Assembly (NCBI RefSeq): GCF_026642255.1
Contig: NZ_CP113264.1
Location: 2,852,001-2,916,000 of the forward strand
Direction: 5' to 3'
Length of the DNA: 64,000 nt
Origin: Streptomonospora nanhaiensis
GTDB lineage: Bacteria > Actinomycetota > Actinomycetes > Streptosporangiales > Streptosporangiaceae
The number at the start of each line of letters is the position of its first letter. Positions within the stretch are counted from its first letter, which is position 1. The position numbers and the translations under genes were made by a program. Positions 52,348 to 60,184 of this stretch are shown one piece after another. Under the pieces are notes generated by a model. That model was not told where the DNA came from and did no database searches. It worked only from the letters and a program-made list of their open reading frames with translations.

Positions 52348-53904
52348 TCACACGGTTTCCTCCGGGGCGGAGCGCGCCGGCTGCCGCGGCGTGCCGGCCG
52401 CCCCCGTGTCCTCCGACCGCAGGTCGCGCCAGAAGCACACGACCACGCCCACGATGACGACGAGGAAGGGGGCCGACGCCACGATGACGGTCTGCTGCAG
52501 CGCGGCGAGACCTCCCGAGAACAGGAGGATGATCGCCAGGGCCCCGGTCATCGCGCCCCACAGCAGCAGGATCGGCACGGGTGGGCGCAGGGAGCCGCGG
52601 GTGGTGAGCATGCCCAGCACGTAGGTGTTGGCGTCGGCGCCCGAGACGAAGAAGAGCACCGCCAGGACCACCACCATCGCCGCCGTGACGGCGGGCAGCG
52701 GGAACTCGGCCAGCGTGGTGAAGAAGGCGCTGTTGAGGTCGGCCGCGGTGGAGCCCGCGATGTCGGTCCCGTGGTTCAGGTCCAGGTCGATGGCCGAGCC
52801 GCCGAAGACGGAGAACCAGGCGAAGAAGGCCAGGCTGGGCATGCCGAGGACGACCAGGACGAACTGGCGGATGGTGCGCCCGCGCGAGATGCGCGCCAGG
52901 AACACCCCGACGAAGGCGCCCCAGGACACCCACCAGGCCATCATGAAGTACGTCCAGCCCTGCATCCACGCGGTGTCGCCGAACGCCGGTCCCCGCAGGC
53001 TCATCAGGAGGAACTCGTCGCCGTACTGGCCGAGGGACTCCAGGAAGAGGGAGACCAGGAACGCCGTCGGGCCGAGGAACAGCACGAACACGAACAGCAG
53101 CGCGGCGACCGACAGGTTGACCTCGCTGATGTAGCGGATGCCGCGCTGGACCCCGGAGGCGGCCGAGAGGCTGAAGAGGACCGTCACGACGACCACGATC
53201 ACCACCTGGGTGGTGGTGCCGGTGGGCGTTCCCAGGAGCCGGTTCAGGCCGTTGTCGATCTGCAGGGCCCCCAGGCCGAGCGAGGTCGTGGTCCCGAACA
53301 GGGTGGCGAAGACCGTGAAGACGTCGATGGCCTTGCCCGCGGGGCCGTCGGCGTGGCGTCCCAGCAGCGGCCGGAAGAGGGCGCTGACCAGCCCGGGGCG
53401 CTTCTTGCGGTACATCGAGTAGCCCAGGGCCAGTCCGAAGACCGCGAAGATCGCCCAGGCGTGCAGTCCCCAGTCGTAGAAGGAGTACTGGAGCGCGAGG
53501 ACCGCCGCCTGGGGGGTCCCGGGCTCGGCGAGGTCGTGGGGAGGGACGGCGAAGTGCGAGATCGGCTCGGCGATGCCGTAGGACACCAGGCCGATGCCCA
53601 TCACCGCGCACAGGATCATGGCGATCCAGGTGTGGGTGGCGAACTCGGGCCGGTCCCCGTCGTCGCCCAGCCGGATGCGTCCGTAGCGGCTGAAGGCCAG
53701 TCCGACCAGGAGCGCCAGCAGCAGCAGGGGGAGCAGGAGGTAGGCCCATCCGAACCCGGAGGTGATCCGGTTCAGGGCGGAGTTCATCACGGCCATCTGG
53801 TGGTCAGGGGCGGCCACGCCCCAGACCACGAACAGCGAGGAGAGGGCGAGGGAGGCCCAGAAGACCGTTCCGACGGTGCCGCGGACGGTGGTGGAGTCAT
53901 TCAT
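52348..53904 (-). CDS. BCCT-family betaine/carnitine/choline transporter
   Basis: The protein has 518 residues from ATG 53904, with GAGAGGAG upstream; a longer frame to 54006 is unsupported. It has about 12 hydrophobic segments. The family signature is MAWWVSWGAFVGVFLARISRG, with the aromatic substrate box near SFYDWGLHAWAIFAV and SGVQRGIRYISEVN. BCCT carriers import glycine betaine, choline or carnitine with sodium or protons, usually for osmoprotection. The C-terminal tail is short. Confidence 0.93.
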   Translation of the reverse strand: MNDSTTVRGTVGTVFWASLALSSLFVVWGVAAPDHQMAVMNSALNRITSGFGWAYLLLPLLLLALLVGLAFSRYGRIRLGDDGDRPEFATHTWIAMILCAVMGIGLVSYGIAEPISHFAVPPHDLAEPGTPQAAVLALQYSFYDWGLHAWAIFAVFGLALGYSMYRKKRPGLVSALFRPLLGRHADGPAGKAIDVFTVFATLFGTTTSLGLGALQIDNGLNRLLGTPTGTTTQVVIVVVVTVLFSLSAASGVQRGIRYISEVNLSVAALLFVFVLFLGPTAFLVSLFLESLGQYGDEFLLMSLRGPAFGDTAWMQGWTYFMMAWWVSWGAFVGVFLARISRGRTIRQFVLVVLGMPSLAFFAWFSVFGGSAIDLDLNHGTDIAGSTAADLNSAFFTTLAEFPLPAVTAAMVVVLAVLFFVSGADANTYVLGMLTTRGSLRPPVPILLLWGAMTGALAIILLFSGGLAALQQTVIVASAPFLVVIVGVVVCFWRDLRSEDTGAAGTPRQPARSAPEETV

Positions 53905-54478
53905 GGGTGGACTCCTCTCTGGAGACGGCCACCACGCGCGGTGGTGCCGCAGAGCACAGGGCCCTGTGCCGCAGCGGACCGCGGTCCTCGTCTGTTCTGG
54001 TGCCAAGAGCGGGTTTCACAGCGGTGAACTTCCTGTCGGTGGGTGGGAGCGGCAAGGACTGCCGGAGTCTCCTGACACGTGCACGGCCGCTGGATCGCTT
54101 CAGGGCCGTGCGGGAGGATGCGAGGACGAGGTGTCGGCGCGGGGGTGTGCCCCCGCACCCGTGCCATCCGGATCCGCTTCGCGGAAGAATCCGCAACGCG
54201 ATCACCGGCGGCGTTCACCAGCAGGGGAGTCCCTGTGGGAGGCGGCGCACGCCGAGGTCTGCGGCTCAGGCCGCACACCGGTCCGTGGGGCTCTCCGACG
54301 GGTCCGGGCCGAAGGGCCGGTCGAGATCCGGTCCGGCGTCGGCGCCCTCGCGCACGGTTCCTGCGGCGCTGGGCGGTCGAGTCGTTCCAGATCAAGGCGA
54401 TGCCGGAGAGTCCCGGAGCGAGGTTACTCGCACGCGGGGGCGCGCTCGCCCGGCTCGACCTCCTGTTACGCCGCGGAC

Positions 54479-54531
54479 CGCTCCGGCCCCGGGGGCCACG
54501 GGCCCCCGGCCGTCCCGCCGGGGCCGGAGCG
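54479..54531. repeat. Nested inverted repeat (cruciform-like)
   Basis: Outer arms CGCTCCGGCCCC (54479-54490) and GGGGCCGGAGCG (54520-54531) enclose a second stem CCGGGGGCC-ACG-GGCCCCCGG (54489-54509). Confidence 0.75.
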
Positions 54532-54611
54532 CGGAGGAGCGCGGCCGCGACCGGGGTGGGGGCCCGGATCCCCTGTGCCCCAGCCGTTGTCGGCATCCGG
54601 CGGCCCTCGGG

Positions 54612-54667
54612 CACGCCGCCCTCCGGCCGGGGCGGGCGGGCGGCCGTCCCGGCCGGAGGGCGGCGTG
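54612..54667. repeat. 20-bp perfect inverted repeat upstream of the ArsR promoter
   Basis: Perfect 20-bp arms (54612-54631 with 54648-54667) and a 16-nt loop. It may be a terminator against leftward or rightward readthrough, but no gene ends nearby. Confidence 0.8.
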
Positions 54668-54692
54668 TGCGCACAAGCCAGCATTCATGGTT

Positions 54693-54706
54693 TCCTGAAT
54701 CCAGGA
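54693..54706 (+). promoter_or_regulatory. Candidate CmtR-type operator
   Basis: TCCTG-AATC-CAGGA inverted repeat 19 bp before the ArsR-family ATG. Confidence 0.55.
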
Positions 54707-54725
54707 TTTTGTGTATCGTCAGGGC

Positions 54726-55061
54726 ATGATCTCCCTCGCCACCGACATCGACGCCCTGGCCCGGTTCGGCCGGGCCCTGGCCGACCCCCTCCGCTGCCGG
54801 GTCCTGCTGGCCCTGCGCGAGAGCCCAGCCCACCCCGCCGACCTGGCCGAGACCCTCGGCATCAGCCGCACCCGCCTGTCCAACCACCTGGCCTGCCTGC
54901 GCGACTGCGGCCTGGTCGTGGCCGTGCCCGTGGGGCGGCGGGTGCGCTACGAACTGGCCGACGCCCGCCTCGGACACGCCCTGGACGACCTGCGCCAGGC
55001 CGTGCTGGCCGTGCAGACCGACCCCGCCTGCGTGGACGCCGACGAGAAGGGCTGCTGCTGA
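54726..55061 (+). CDS. CmtR-like Cd/Pb-sensing ArsR-family repressor
   Basis: The protein has 111 residues from ATG 54726. The winged helix includes SRTRLSNHLACLRDCGLV. Cys57 and Cys61 in that helix and Cys102 in TDPACVD fall exactly at the metal-ligand positions recalled for Mycobacterium CmtR (Cys57, Cys61, Cys102), which senses Cd(II) and Pb(II). A further CC ends the chain (EKGCC). It is translationally linked (TGATG) to the CDF efflux gene, which it should derepress on metal binding. Confidence 0.88.
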   Translation: MISLATDIDALARFGRALADPLRCRVLLALRESPAHPADLAETLGISRTRLSNHLACLRDCGLVVAVPVGRRVRYELADARLGHALDDLRQAVLAVQTDPACVDADEKGCC

Positions 55062-55792
55062 TGGTGCACCCCCTCACCGCGCCTCCGGGCGAGGACCGCC
55101 GCGCCGTCCTGACCCGGCGGGTGCGCCTGCTGGTCGCCGTGACCATCGCCTACAACCTCGTCGAGGCCGTCGTGGCCATCACCGCGGGCAACCTCGCCTC
55201 CTCCGCCGCCCTGATCGGCTTCGGCCTGGACTCGCTCATCGAGGTCTCCTCCGCACTGGCGGTCGCCTGGCAGTTCTCCGCCCGCGACCCCGGCGTGCGC
55301 CAGGCGCGGGAGAAGCGGGCGCTGCGCGTCATCGCGGTGGCCTTCTTCGCCCTGGCCGCCTACGTCACCGTCGAGGCCCTGCGCTCCCTGCTCGGCGGGA
55401 CCGAGGCGGCCCCCTCCACCGTGGGGATCGTGCTGGCCGCCCTGTCGGTGGCGATCATGCCGTTCCTGTCCCTGGCCCAGCGCCGCGCGGGCCGGGAGCT
55501 GGGCTCGGCCACGGCGGTGGCCGACTCCAAGCAGACGCTGCTGTGCACCTACCTGTCGGCCGCCCTCCTGGTCGGACTGGGCGTCAACGCCCTGTTCGGG
55601 TGGGCCTGGGCCGACCCGGTGGTGGCGCTGCTCATCGCCGTGCTGGCGGTCAAGGAGGGGCGGGAGGCCTGGCGCGGGGACGCCTGCTGCGCCCCGGCCG
55701 GGATCGCCCTCACCGCGCCCGCCGCAGCCGACGCCGGGACCGAGGGGGCCGACGGGTGCGGATGCGCCCCCGGCTGCTCCTGCTGCCCCTGA
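55061..55792 (+). CDS. Cation-diffusion-facilitator-type efflux pump with Cys-rich tail
   Basis: The protein has 243 residues. It has about 6 hydrophobic segments with AALIGFGLDSLIEVSSALAV and ATAVADSKQTLLCTYLSAA, in which Asp residues at the CDF metal site are conserved. This is the actinobacterial short CDF type that lacks the long cytoplasmic domain. The C-terminus has two Cys clusters (GDACCAP and GCGCAPGCSCCP), unusual in CDF pumps and likely soft-metal ligands. It starts at the ArsR stop (1-bp overlap) and probably exports Cd/Pb/Zn. Confidence 0.88.
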   Translation: MVHPLTAPPGEDRRAVLTRRVRLLVAVTIAYNLVEAVVAITAGNLASSAALIGFGLDSLIEVSSALAVAWQFSARDPGVRQAREKRALRVIAVAFFALAAYVTVEALRSLLGGTEAAPSTVGIVLAALSVAIMPFLSLAQRRAGRELGSATAVADSKQTLLCTYLSAALLVGLGVNALFGWAWADPVVALLIAVLAVKEGREAWRGDACCAPAGIALTAPAAADAGTEGADGCGCAPGCSCCP

Positions 55793-56049
55793 CACCGCCC
55801 CCTCCCGCGGCCCCGGCCCCCGGCCGGGGCCGCGCCCCTGCCTGACGGGGGGACGCGCACGGCCGCCTTCGCCCCGGACGGGCCCACGGGGCGAAGGAGA
55901 TGCCCCGCCGCCGAGAGCGGTCCACGGGGGACGGCGCCTCCGCGGCGGCGCCGTGCGACCCCGGAGGCGTCCCCCGCCCGGCGGAGCGAACGGCCGACCG
56001 GCCGGGACCGCCGGAAAACCCCTGGCCACAGATTCGCACGGTGACTACC

Positions 56050-56082
56050 ATGGGCAACGTGCATCTACCTCTCTACCTCTGA
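56050..56082 (+). CDS. Leader peptide (10 codons) upstream of ABC-F gene
   Basis: ATG GGC AAC GTG CAT CTA CCT CTC TAC CTC TGA encodes MGNVHLPLYL. It lies 147 bp before the ABC-F start and is followed by hairpin-forming sequence. This is the arrangement of antibiotic-inducible ribosome-mediated attenuation known for actinobacterial and firmicute resistance ABC-F genes. It has no close Shine-Dalgarno, only GGGTGA at -7. The Leu/Pro-rich end is typical of stall peptides. That the peptide is made is inference. Confidence 0.55.
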   Translation: MGNVHLPLYL

Positions 56083-56141
56083 GCGCATTCCGAGCGCCCG
56101 CCCCACAGCCGCTGTGGCCGCGGGCCCGCGATGTCTGCCAT

Positions 56142-56157
56142 GACCCCCGAAGGGGTC
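56142..56157 (+). terminator. Candidate attenuator hairpin in ABC-F leader
   Basis: GACCCC-CGAA-GGGGTC forms a compact stem 60 bp after the leader-peptide stop and 72 bp before the ABC-F ATG. A second stem CCACAGC-CG-CTGTGG lies at about 56103-56117 and could be the alternative structure. Confidence 0.45.
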
Positions 56158-56229
56158 GTCCCGTCAGCTCGGAGAGCTCCCGCACCCCTCGCGTCCACCG
56201 CCGGGGCGGAGCTCTGTTCGGAGGAGAGA

Positions 56230-57915
56230 ATGACCACCGTCAACCCCGTGTCCGGCCTGCCCGCAGGAGAGCGGGCGCAGATCACCCTGTCCGGAGTACG
56301 CGTCGACCGCGGCGGGCGCACGGTCCTGTCCGGCGTCGACATGGCCCTCACCCCGCGATCGCGGTGGGGGATCGTCGGCGAGAACGGACGCGGCAAGTCC
56401 ACGCTGCTGCACGTCCTCGCCGGGACGCTCGCGCCCGACGCCGGAACCGTCCGGCGCGTGGGCACGGTCGGCGTCGCCGAACAGGAGATGGAGGCGGACG
56501 GCGGCCGGACCGTCGGCGACCTGGTCGACGTCGAACTCGCCGCCGCGCGGACCGCCCTGGCCGCGCTCGACGCGAGCGCCGCGGCGCTGGCCGACGGGCT
56601 CCCCTGCGCCGCCGAGGAGTACGCGGCGGCCCTGGACGCCGCGGAGGCGCTGGACGCCTGGGACGCCGACCGGCGCGTCGACCTGGCCCTGGAGAACCTG
56701 GGGGCCGTCACCGACCGGTCGCGCCCCCTGGAGCGATTGTCGGTCGGACAGCGCTACCGCGTGCGGCTGGCGTGCCTGCTGGGTGCCTCGCACGACTTCC
56801 TGCTGCTCGACGAGCCCACGAACCACCTCGACGCCGCCGGCCTGGACTTCCTGACCGAGCGGCTGCGCGGCCACCACAACGGGGTGGCACTCGTCAGCCA
56901 CGACCGCGCCCTGCTCTCGGACGTGGCCACGACGATGCTCGACCTCGACCCGAGCCGCGACGGCGAACCCCGCGTCTACGGCGGGGGCTTCGCCGGGTAC
57001 CAGGAGGGCCGGCGTGCGGAGCGGGAGCGCTGGGCGGCCGAGTACGAGCAGCAGCAGGTCGAGCACGCCCGCCTGACCCAGGACCTGTCGGCGGCGCAGA
57101 ACCGGCTCGTCAGCGGGTGGCGCCCGGAGAAGGGGACCGGCAAGCACCAGCGGGCCACCCGGGCGCCCGCCCTGGTGCGCGCCGTCCACCGGCGGCGCGA
57201 GGACCTGGAGGAGCACGCGCTCACCGTGCCCCCGCCCCCGCTGCGGTTCCGCATGCCGGAGCTGCGGGCGCGGCCCGGGACGGACCTGGTCGCGGCCGAG
57301 GGGGTCACCGTGGCGGGGCGCCTGGACCGGCCGGTCTCGCTCACGCTCCGTTCCGGCGACCGGGTCGTGGTCACCGGGGCCAACGGGGCGGGAAAGTCGA
57401 CGCTCCTGTCGGTGCTGGCGGGGCTCGTCGAGCCGACCGGGGGCGGTGTGCGGACCGCGCGCACGGCCCGGGTGCGCCTGCTGGCGCAGGAGTCGCCGCG
57501 CGCGGGCGCGCGCCGTGCCCACGAGGTGTACTCCGCCCACGTGGCGCGGCTCGTCGGCTCGGGCACCCTGGCCGAGGGGGAGGCGGTCCCCCTCTCCGCC
57601 CTCGGCCTGCTCCCGGCCCGGGACGCCGCACGGCCGCTGCGCGAGCTGTCCATGGGCCAGCAGCGGCGGTTCGACCTGGCGATGGCGCTGGCGTCGCGCC
57701 CCGACGCGCTGCTGCTGGACGAGCCGACGAACCACCTCTCGATCGCCCTCGTCGAGGAGCTCACCGAGGGGCTCGGCTCCACCGGGGCGGCCGTGGTGAT
57801 CGCCACCCACGACCGGCGGCTCCGGCGGGACACGGCCCCCTGGGAACAGCTGGACCTGCGGCCCGGGACCTCCGCGGCCCGGATCGTGGAGCGGTCGGCC
57901 GCCGGGGGCGCGTGA
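56230..57915 (+). CDS. Antibiotic-resistance-type ABC-F ATPase (ribosome protection)
   Basis: The protein has 561 residues from ATG 56230 with GGAGGAGAG directly upstream. Two ATPase domains without membrane segments: Walker [10 protein letters not shown], signature LSVGQRYR, Walker [12 protein letters not shown]; then Walker [10 protein letters not shown], signature LSMGQQRR, Walker [12 protein letters not shown]. The linker between them (about 270-350) is charged and helical, as needed to reach the ribosomal exit site. It resembles the actinobacterial OleB/SrmB/TlrC-like self-resistance group. Such proteins displace macrolides, lincosamides or pleuromutilins from ribosomes. Confidence 0.9.
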   Translation: MTTVNPVSGLPAGERAQITLSGVRVDRGGRTVLSGVDMALTPRSRWGIVGENGRGKSTLLHVLAGTLAPDAGTVRRVGTVGVAEQEMEADGGRTVGDLVDVELAAARTALAALDASAAALADGLPCAAEEYAAALDAAEALDAWDADRRVDLALENLGAVTDRSRPLERLSVGQRYRVRLACLLGASHDFLLLDEPTNHLDAAGLDFLTERLRGHHNGVALVSHDRALLSDVATTMLDLDPSRDGEPRVYGGGFAGYQEGRRAERERWAAEYEQQQVEHARLTQDLSAAQNRLVSGWRPEKGTGKHQRATRAPALVRAVHRRREDLEEHALTVPPPPLRFRMPELRARPGTDLVAAEGVTVAGRLDRPVSLTLRSGDRVVVTGANGAGKSTLLSVLAGLVEPTGGGVRTARTARVRLLAQESPRAGARRAHEVYSAHVARLVGSGTLAEGEAVPLSALGLLPARDAARPLRELSMGQQRRFDLAMALASRPDALLLDEPTNHLSIALVEELTEGLGSTGAAVVIATHDRRLRRDTAPWEQLDLRPGTSAARIVERSAAGGA

Positions 57916-57999
57916 GGTGACCGGCTACGGGGCCGCGGCGGTCGTGCCGCCGCGGCCCCGGACGCACGGGCGCGGCCGGGCGGTGGCGCGGGCAGGTCC

Positions 58000-58368
58000 T
58001 CACACCAGCGCGGCGGCCCCGAACCCGGCCGCCGCCGCGAGTACGGGCACGACGGCCGTCAGGGCGATGTTGGCGAGCGCGTGCGGCCGGCCCCGGTGCT
58101 GTGCCAGGTGGACCGTCTCCACCATGGCGGTGCTGAAGGTGGTGTAGCCGCCGCAGAAGCCCACCCCGGCCGGGCCCGTCCACGCGGGCGCGACCCCGTG
58201 GAACACCACCGCCCCGGTGAGGGCCCCCAGGAGGAGAGAGCCGCTGGTGTTGACGACCAGGGTGGCCCAGGGCAGTGTCGTGGTCCACCGGTCGCGGACG
58301 GCGCCGTCCACCAGGAAGCGGACCGCCGCGCCCAGCCCCCCGCACAGGGCGATCAGGACCCCCGTCAC
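58000..58368 (-). CDS. fluC: Fluoride channel FluC (CrcB) subunit 1
   Basis: The protein has 122 residues from GTG 58368, which overlaps the stop of the second FluC gene (GTGA). It has four hydrophobic helices with the family motif GFCGGYTTFSTAMVE and the N-terminal CGGLGAAVRFLVDG. Fluc channels expel fluoride as dual-topology dimers. In Gram-positives two homologues often form heterodimers, as the adjacent gene suggests. Confidence 0.92.
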   Translation of the reverse strand: MTGVLIALCGGLGAAVRFLVDGAVRDRWTTTLPWATLVVNTSGSLLLGALTGAVVFHGVAPAWTGPAGVGFCGGYTTFSTAMVETVHLAQHRGRPHALANIALTAVVPVLAAAAGFGAAALV

Positions 58369-58793
58369 CGCGGCTCCCCGTCGGGGCGGGAGCACATCGC
58401 GGGGGACCGGCCGCCGCCGGCCGCCAGGATCCCGGCCAGCGCGGCGAGCAGCCCCAAGGCGATGCTCGCCGCCGTGTACGCCGCGGCGGCGGCCGGTCCC
58501 GGCTGCGCCGAGAGGGAGACGGTCTCGACGGCCAGGGCGCTGTAGGTGGTGAACGATCCGAGCACGCCGGTGCCGAGGAACAGCCGCACCCGTGCGACGG
58601 CCGGCGTCTCCGGCCCGCGCGAGGACAGGGTCTGGAGCAGCAGGCCGAGCAGGAAGGCCCCGGCGACGTTGACCGCCAGTGTGGCCAGGACCCCCGCGTC
58701 GAACGCCTCTCCGGCGACCCCCGCCAGGTGGCGCAGTCCCGTGCCGATCACGCCCCCGGAGAAGACCAGGGGCAGCGCATACCGGTGACCCAT
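58365..58793 (-). CDS. fluC: Fluoride channel FluC (CrcB) subunit 2
   Basis: The protein has 142 residues from ATG 58793 with AGGAAGGGG upstream; a longer frame to 58835 is less likely. Four helices, with LVFSGGVIGTGLRHLAGV and the pore motif GTGVLGSFTTYSALAVE. First gene of the two-gene operon. No fluoride riboswitch was recognised upstream. Confidence 0.9.
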   Translation of the reverse strand: MGHRYALPLVFSGGVIGTGLRHLAGVAGEAFDAGVLATLAVNVAGAFLLGLLLQTLSSRGPETPAVARVRLFLGTGVLGSFTTYSALAVETVSLSAQPGPAAAAAYTAASIALGLLAALAGILAAGGGRSPAMCSRPDGEPR

Positions 58794-59103
58794 CGAACCC
58801 CTTCCTGCGGACCGTGCCCGGGACCGCCGCAGCACCCGTCCCGGACGCCGTCCCCCGCGGGTCGGTCCGGGAACCGGTGCGCCGGCGGTCGTCCGGGAGC
58901 TCCCGGCCTTGGGACATGCTTCTGCGGACCGGAGGGAACACGGTGCTCGGGGACCTGACCGAGACCTTACCCGCGCCCCCGCGCCCCCGCGCCCGGAGCG
59001 GGCGGCCCCGATCCGCCACCGGGGGCGGGATCCCGGGGCCCGCGTCCCGTGGGCAGGAGGTTTATCCGCCTACCTCCGTTTTGGGAGGATTGAGGTTCTG
59101 CTA
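58794..59103. other. Divergent intergenic region, no gene seen
   Basis: Between FluC and the siderophore operon. It contains a 14-bp perfect palindrome CCGGGAGCTCCCGG (58893-58906) of unknown role and an AT-rich promoter patch just before the iron box. Confidence 0.5.
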
Positions 59104-59105
59104 AT

Positions 59106-59120
59106 TTAGGCGAGCCTACC
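59106..59120 (+). promoter_or_regulatory. Iron box (IdeR/DmdR1-type operator)
   Basis: TTAGGCGAGCCTACC has the TTAGGC/GCCTA inverted repeat of actinobacterial iron boxes, 30 bp before the binding-protein ATG. Confidence 0.82.
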
Positions 59121-59149
59121 CTCATTCCTCCAAGAGTGGATGTTCCCTG

Positions 59150-60184
59150 ATGCGCTCCCACCGGTTCACGGCACTGACCGCTGCCGCAGTCACCGTCCTC
59201 ACCCTCGCCGCATGCGGCGCCCAGCCGGAAGAAGAGGAGGCCGCCGCCGAAGGCGGGTCCGGCGAGTACCCGATCGTCATCGAGCACGCCCTGGGCACCA
59301 CCACCATCGAGGAGCAGCCCGAGCGGGTCGCCTCCGTGAACTGGGCCAACCACGAGGTCCCGCTGGCGCTCGGCGTCGTCCCCGTCGGCATGGCCGAGGC
59401 CAACTTCGGCGACGATGACGACGACGGCGTCCTCCCCTGGGTCGACGAGAAGCTCGACGAGCTCGGCGCCGAGACGCCGGTGCTCTTCGACGAGAACGAC
59501 GGCATCGACTTCGAGGCCGTCGCCGACACCCAGCCCGACGTCATCCTCGCCTCCTACTCCGGTCTCACCCAGGAGGACTACGACACGCTGAGCGACATCG
59601 CCCCCGTCGTCGCCTATCCCGAGGGCCCCTGGGCCACGTCGTGGCGCGACATCATCCGGCTCAACAGCCAGGCCATCGGCCTGGCCGAGGAGGGCGACCA
59701 GCTCATCGCCGACCTGGAGCAGGAGATCGCCGACGTCGTCGCCGAGTACCCGCAGCTCGAGGGCAAGTCGGCCATGTTCATGACCCACGTCGACCCGACG
59801 GACGTCAGCCAGATCGGCTTCTACACCACCCACGACACCCGGACCCTCTTCTTCGAGGACCTGGGCCTGGAGACCCCCGGGAGCATCGCGGAACTCTCCG
59901 CAGGCACCGACCAGTTCTCCCTCTCCCAGAGCACCGAGCAGATCGACGCCTTCGACGACGTCGACATCATCACCGGCTACGGCGACGACACCGGCGAGCT
60001 GCTGGAGCTCCTCCAGAGCGACCCGCTGCTCTCCAAGATGCCCGCCGTGGAGCGCGACTCGGTCTACCTCCTGCCCGGCAGCTCCCCCCTGGCCACCGCC
60101 GCGAACCCGACCCCGCTGTCGATCTCGTGGGTGCTCGAAGACTACGTCGCCGCGCTCGCCGAGGCCGCCGACAAGGTCCAGTGA
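59150..60184 (+). CDS. Iron-siderophore ABC transporter substrate-binding lipoprotein
   Basis: The protein has 344 residues. Lipobox LAAC (VLTLAACGAQPEE), acidic linker, then a periplasmic-binding-protein-2 domain of the FecB/FhuD class: IEHALGTTTIEEQPERVASV, DFEAVADTQPDVILASYSGL and VYLLPGSSPLA. It captures ferric siderophores at the outer face of the membrane. First gene of a four-gene operon; the permease GTG overlaps its stop. Confidence 0.94.
   Translation: MRSHRFTALTAAAVTVLTLAACGAQPEEEEAAAEGGSGEYPIVIEHALGTTTIEEQPERVASVNWANHEVPLALGVVPVGMAEANFGDDDDDGVLPWVDEKLDELGAETPVLFDENDGIDFEAVADTQPDVILASYSGLTQEDYDTLSDIAPVVAYPEGPWATSWRDIIRLNSQAIGLAEEGDQLIADLEQEIADVVAEYPQLEGKSAMFMTHVDPTDVSQIGFYTTHDTRTLFFEDLGLETPGSIAELSAGTDQFSLSQSTEQIDAFDDVDIITGYGDDTGELLELLQSDPLLSKMPAVERDSVYLLPGSSPLATAANPTPLSISWVLEDYVAALAEAADKVQ

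Larger units (their letters stand above)
53905..54692. other. Long divergent intergenic region, structured, no gene seen
   Basis: These 788 bp lie between the BCCT start and the CmtR-like gene. Frames are unrecognisable. Two large inverted-repeat structures (54479-54531 and 54612-54667) occupy its right half. Confidence 0.5.

Noticed and set aside
53762-55060. Long N-terminal extension of the CDF pump frame
   Set aside because: It runs antisense to BCCT, across the gene-free region and over the ArsR gene; the ATG at 55061 fits the coupled operon.
58794-59149. Fluoride riboswitch upstream of fluC
   Set aside because: The conserved crcB core could not be recognised on the minus strand by eye.
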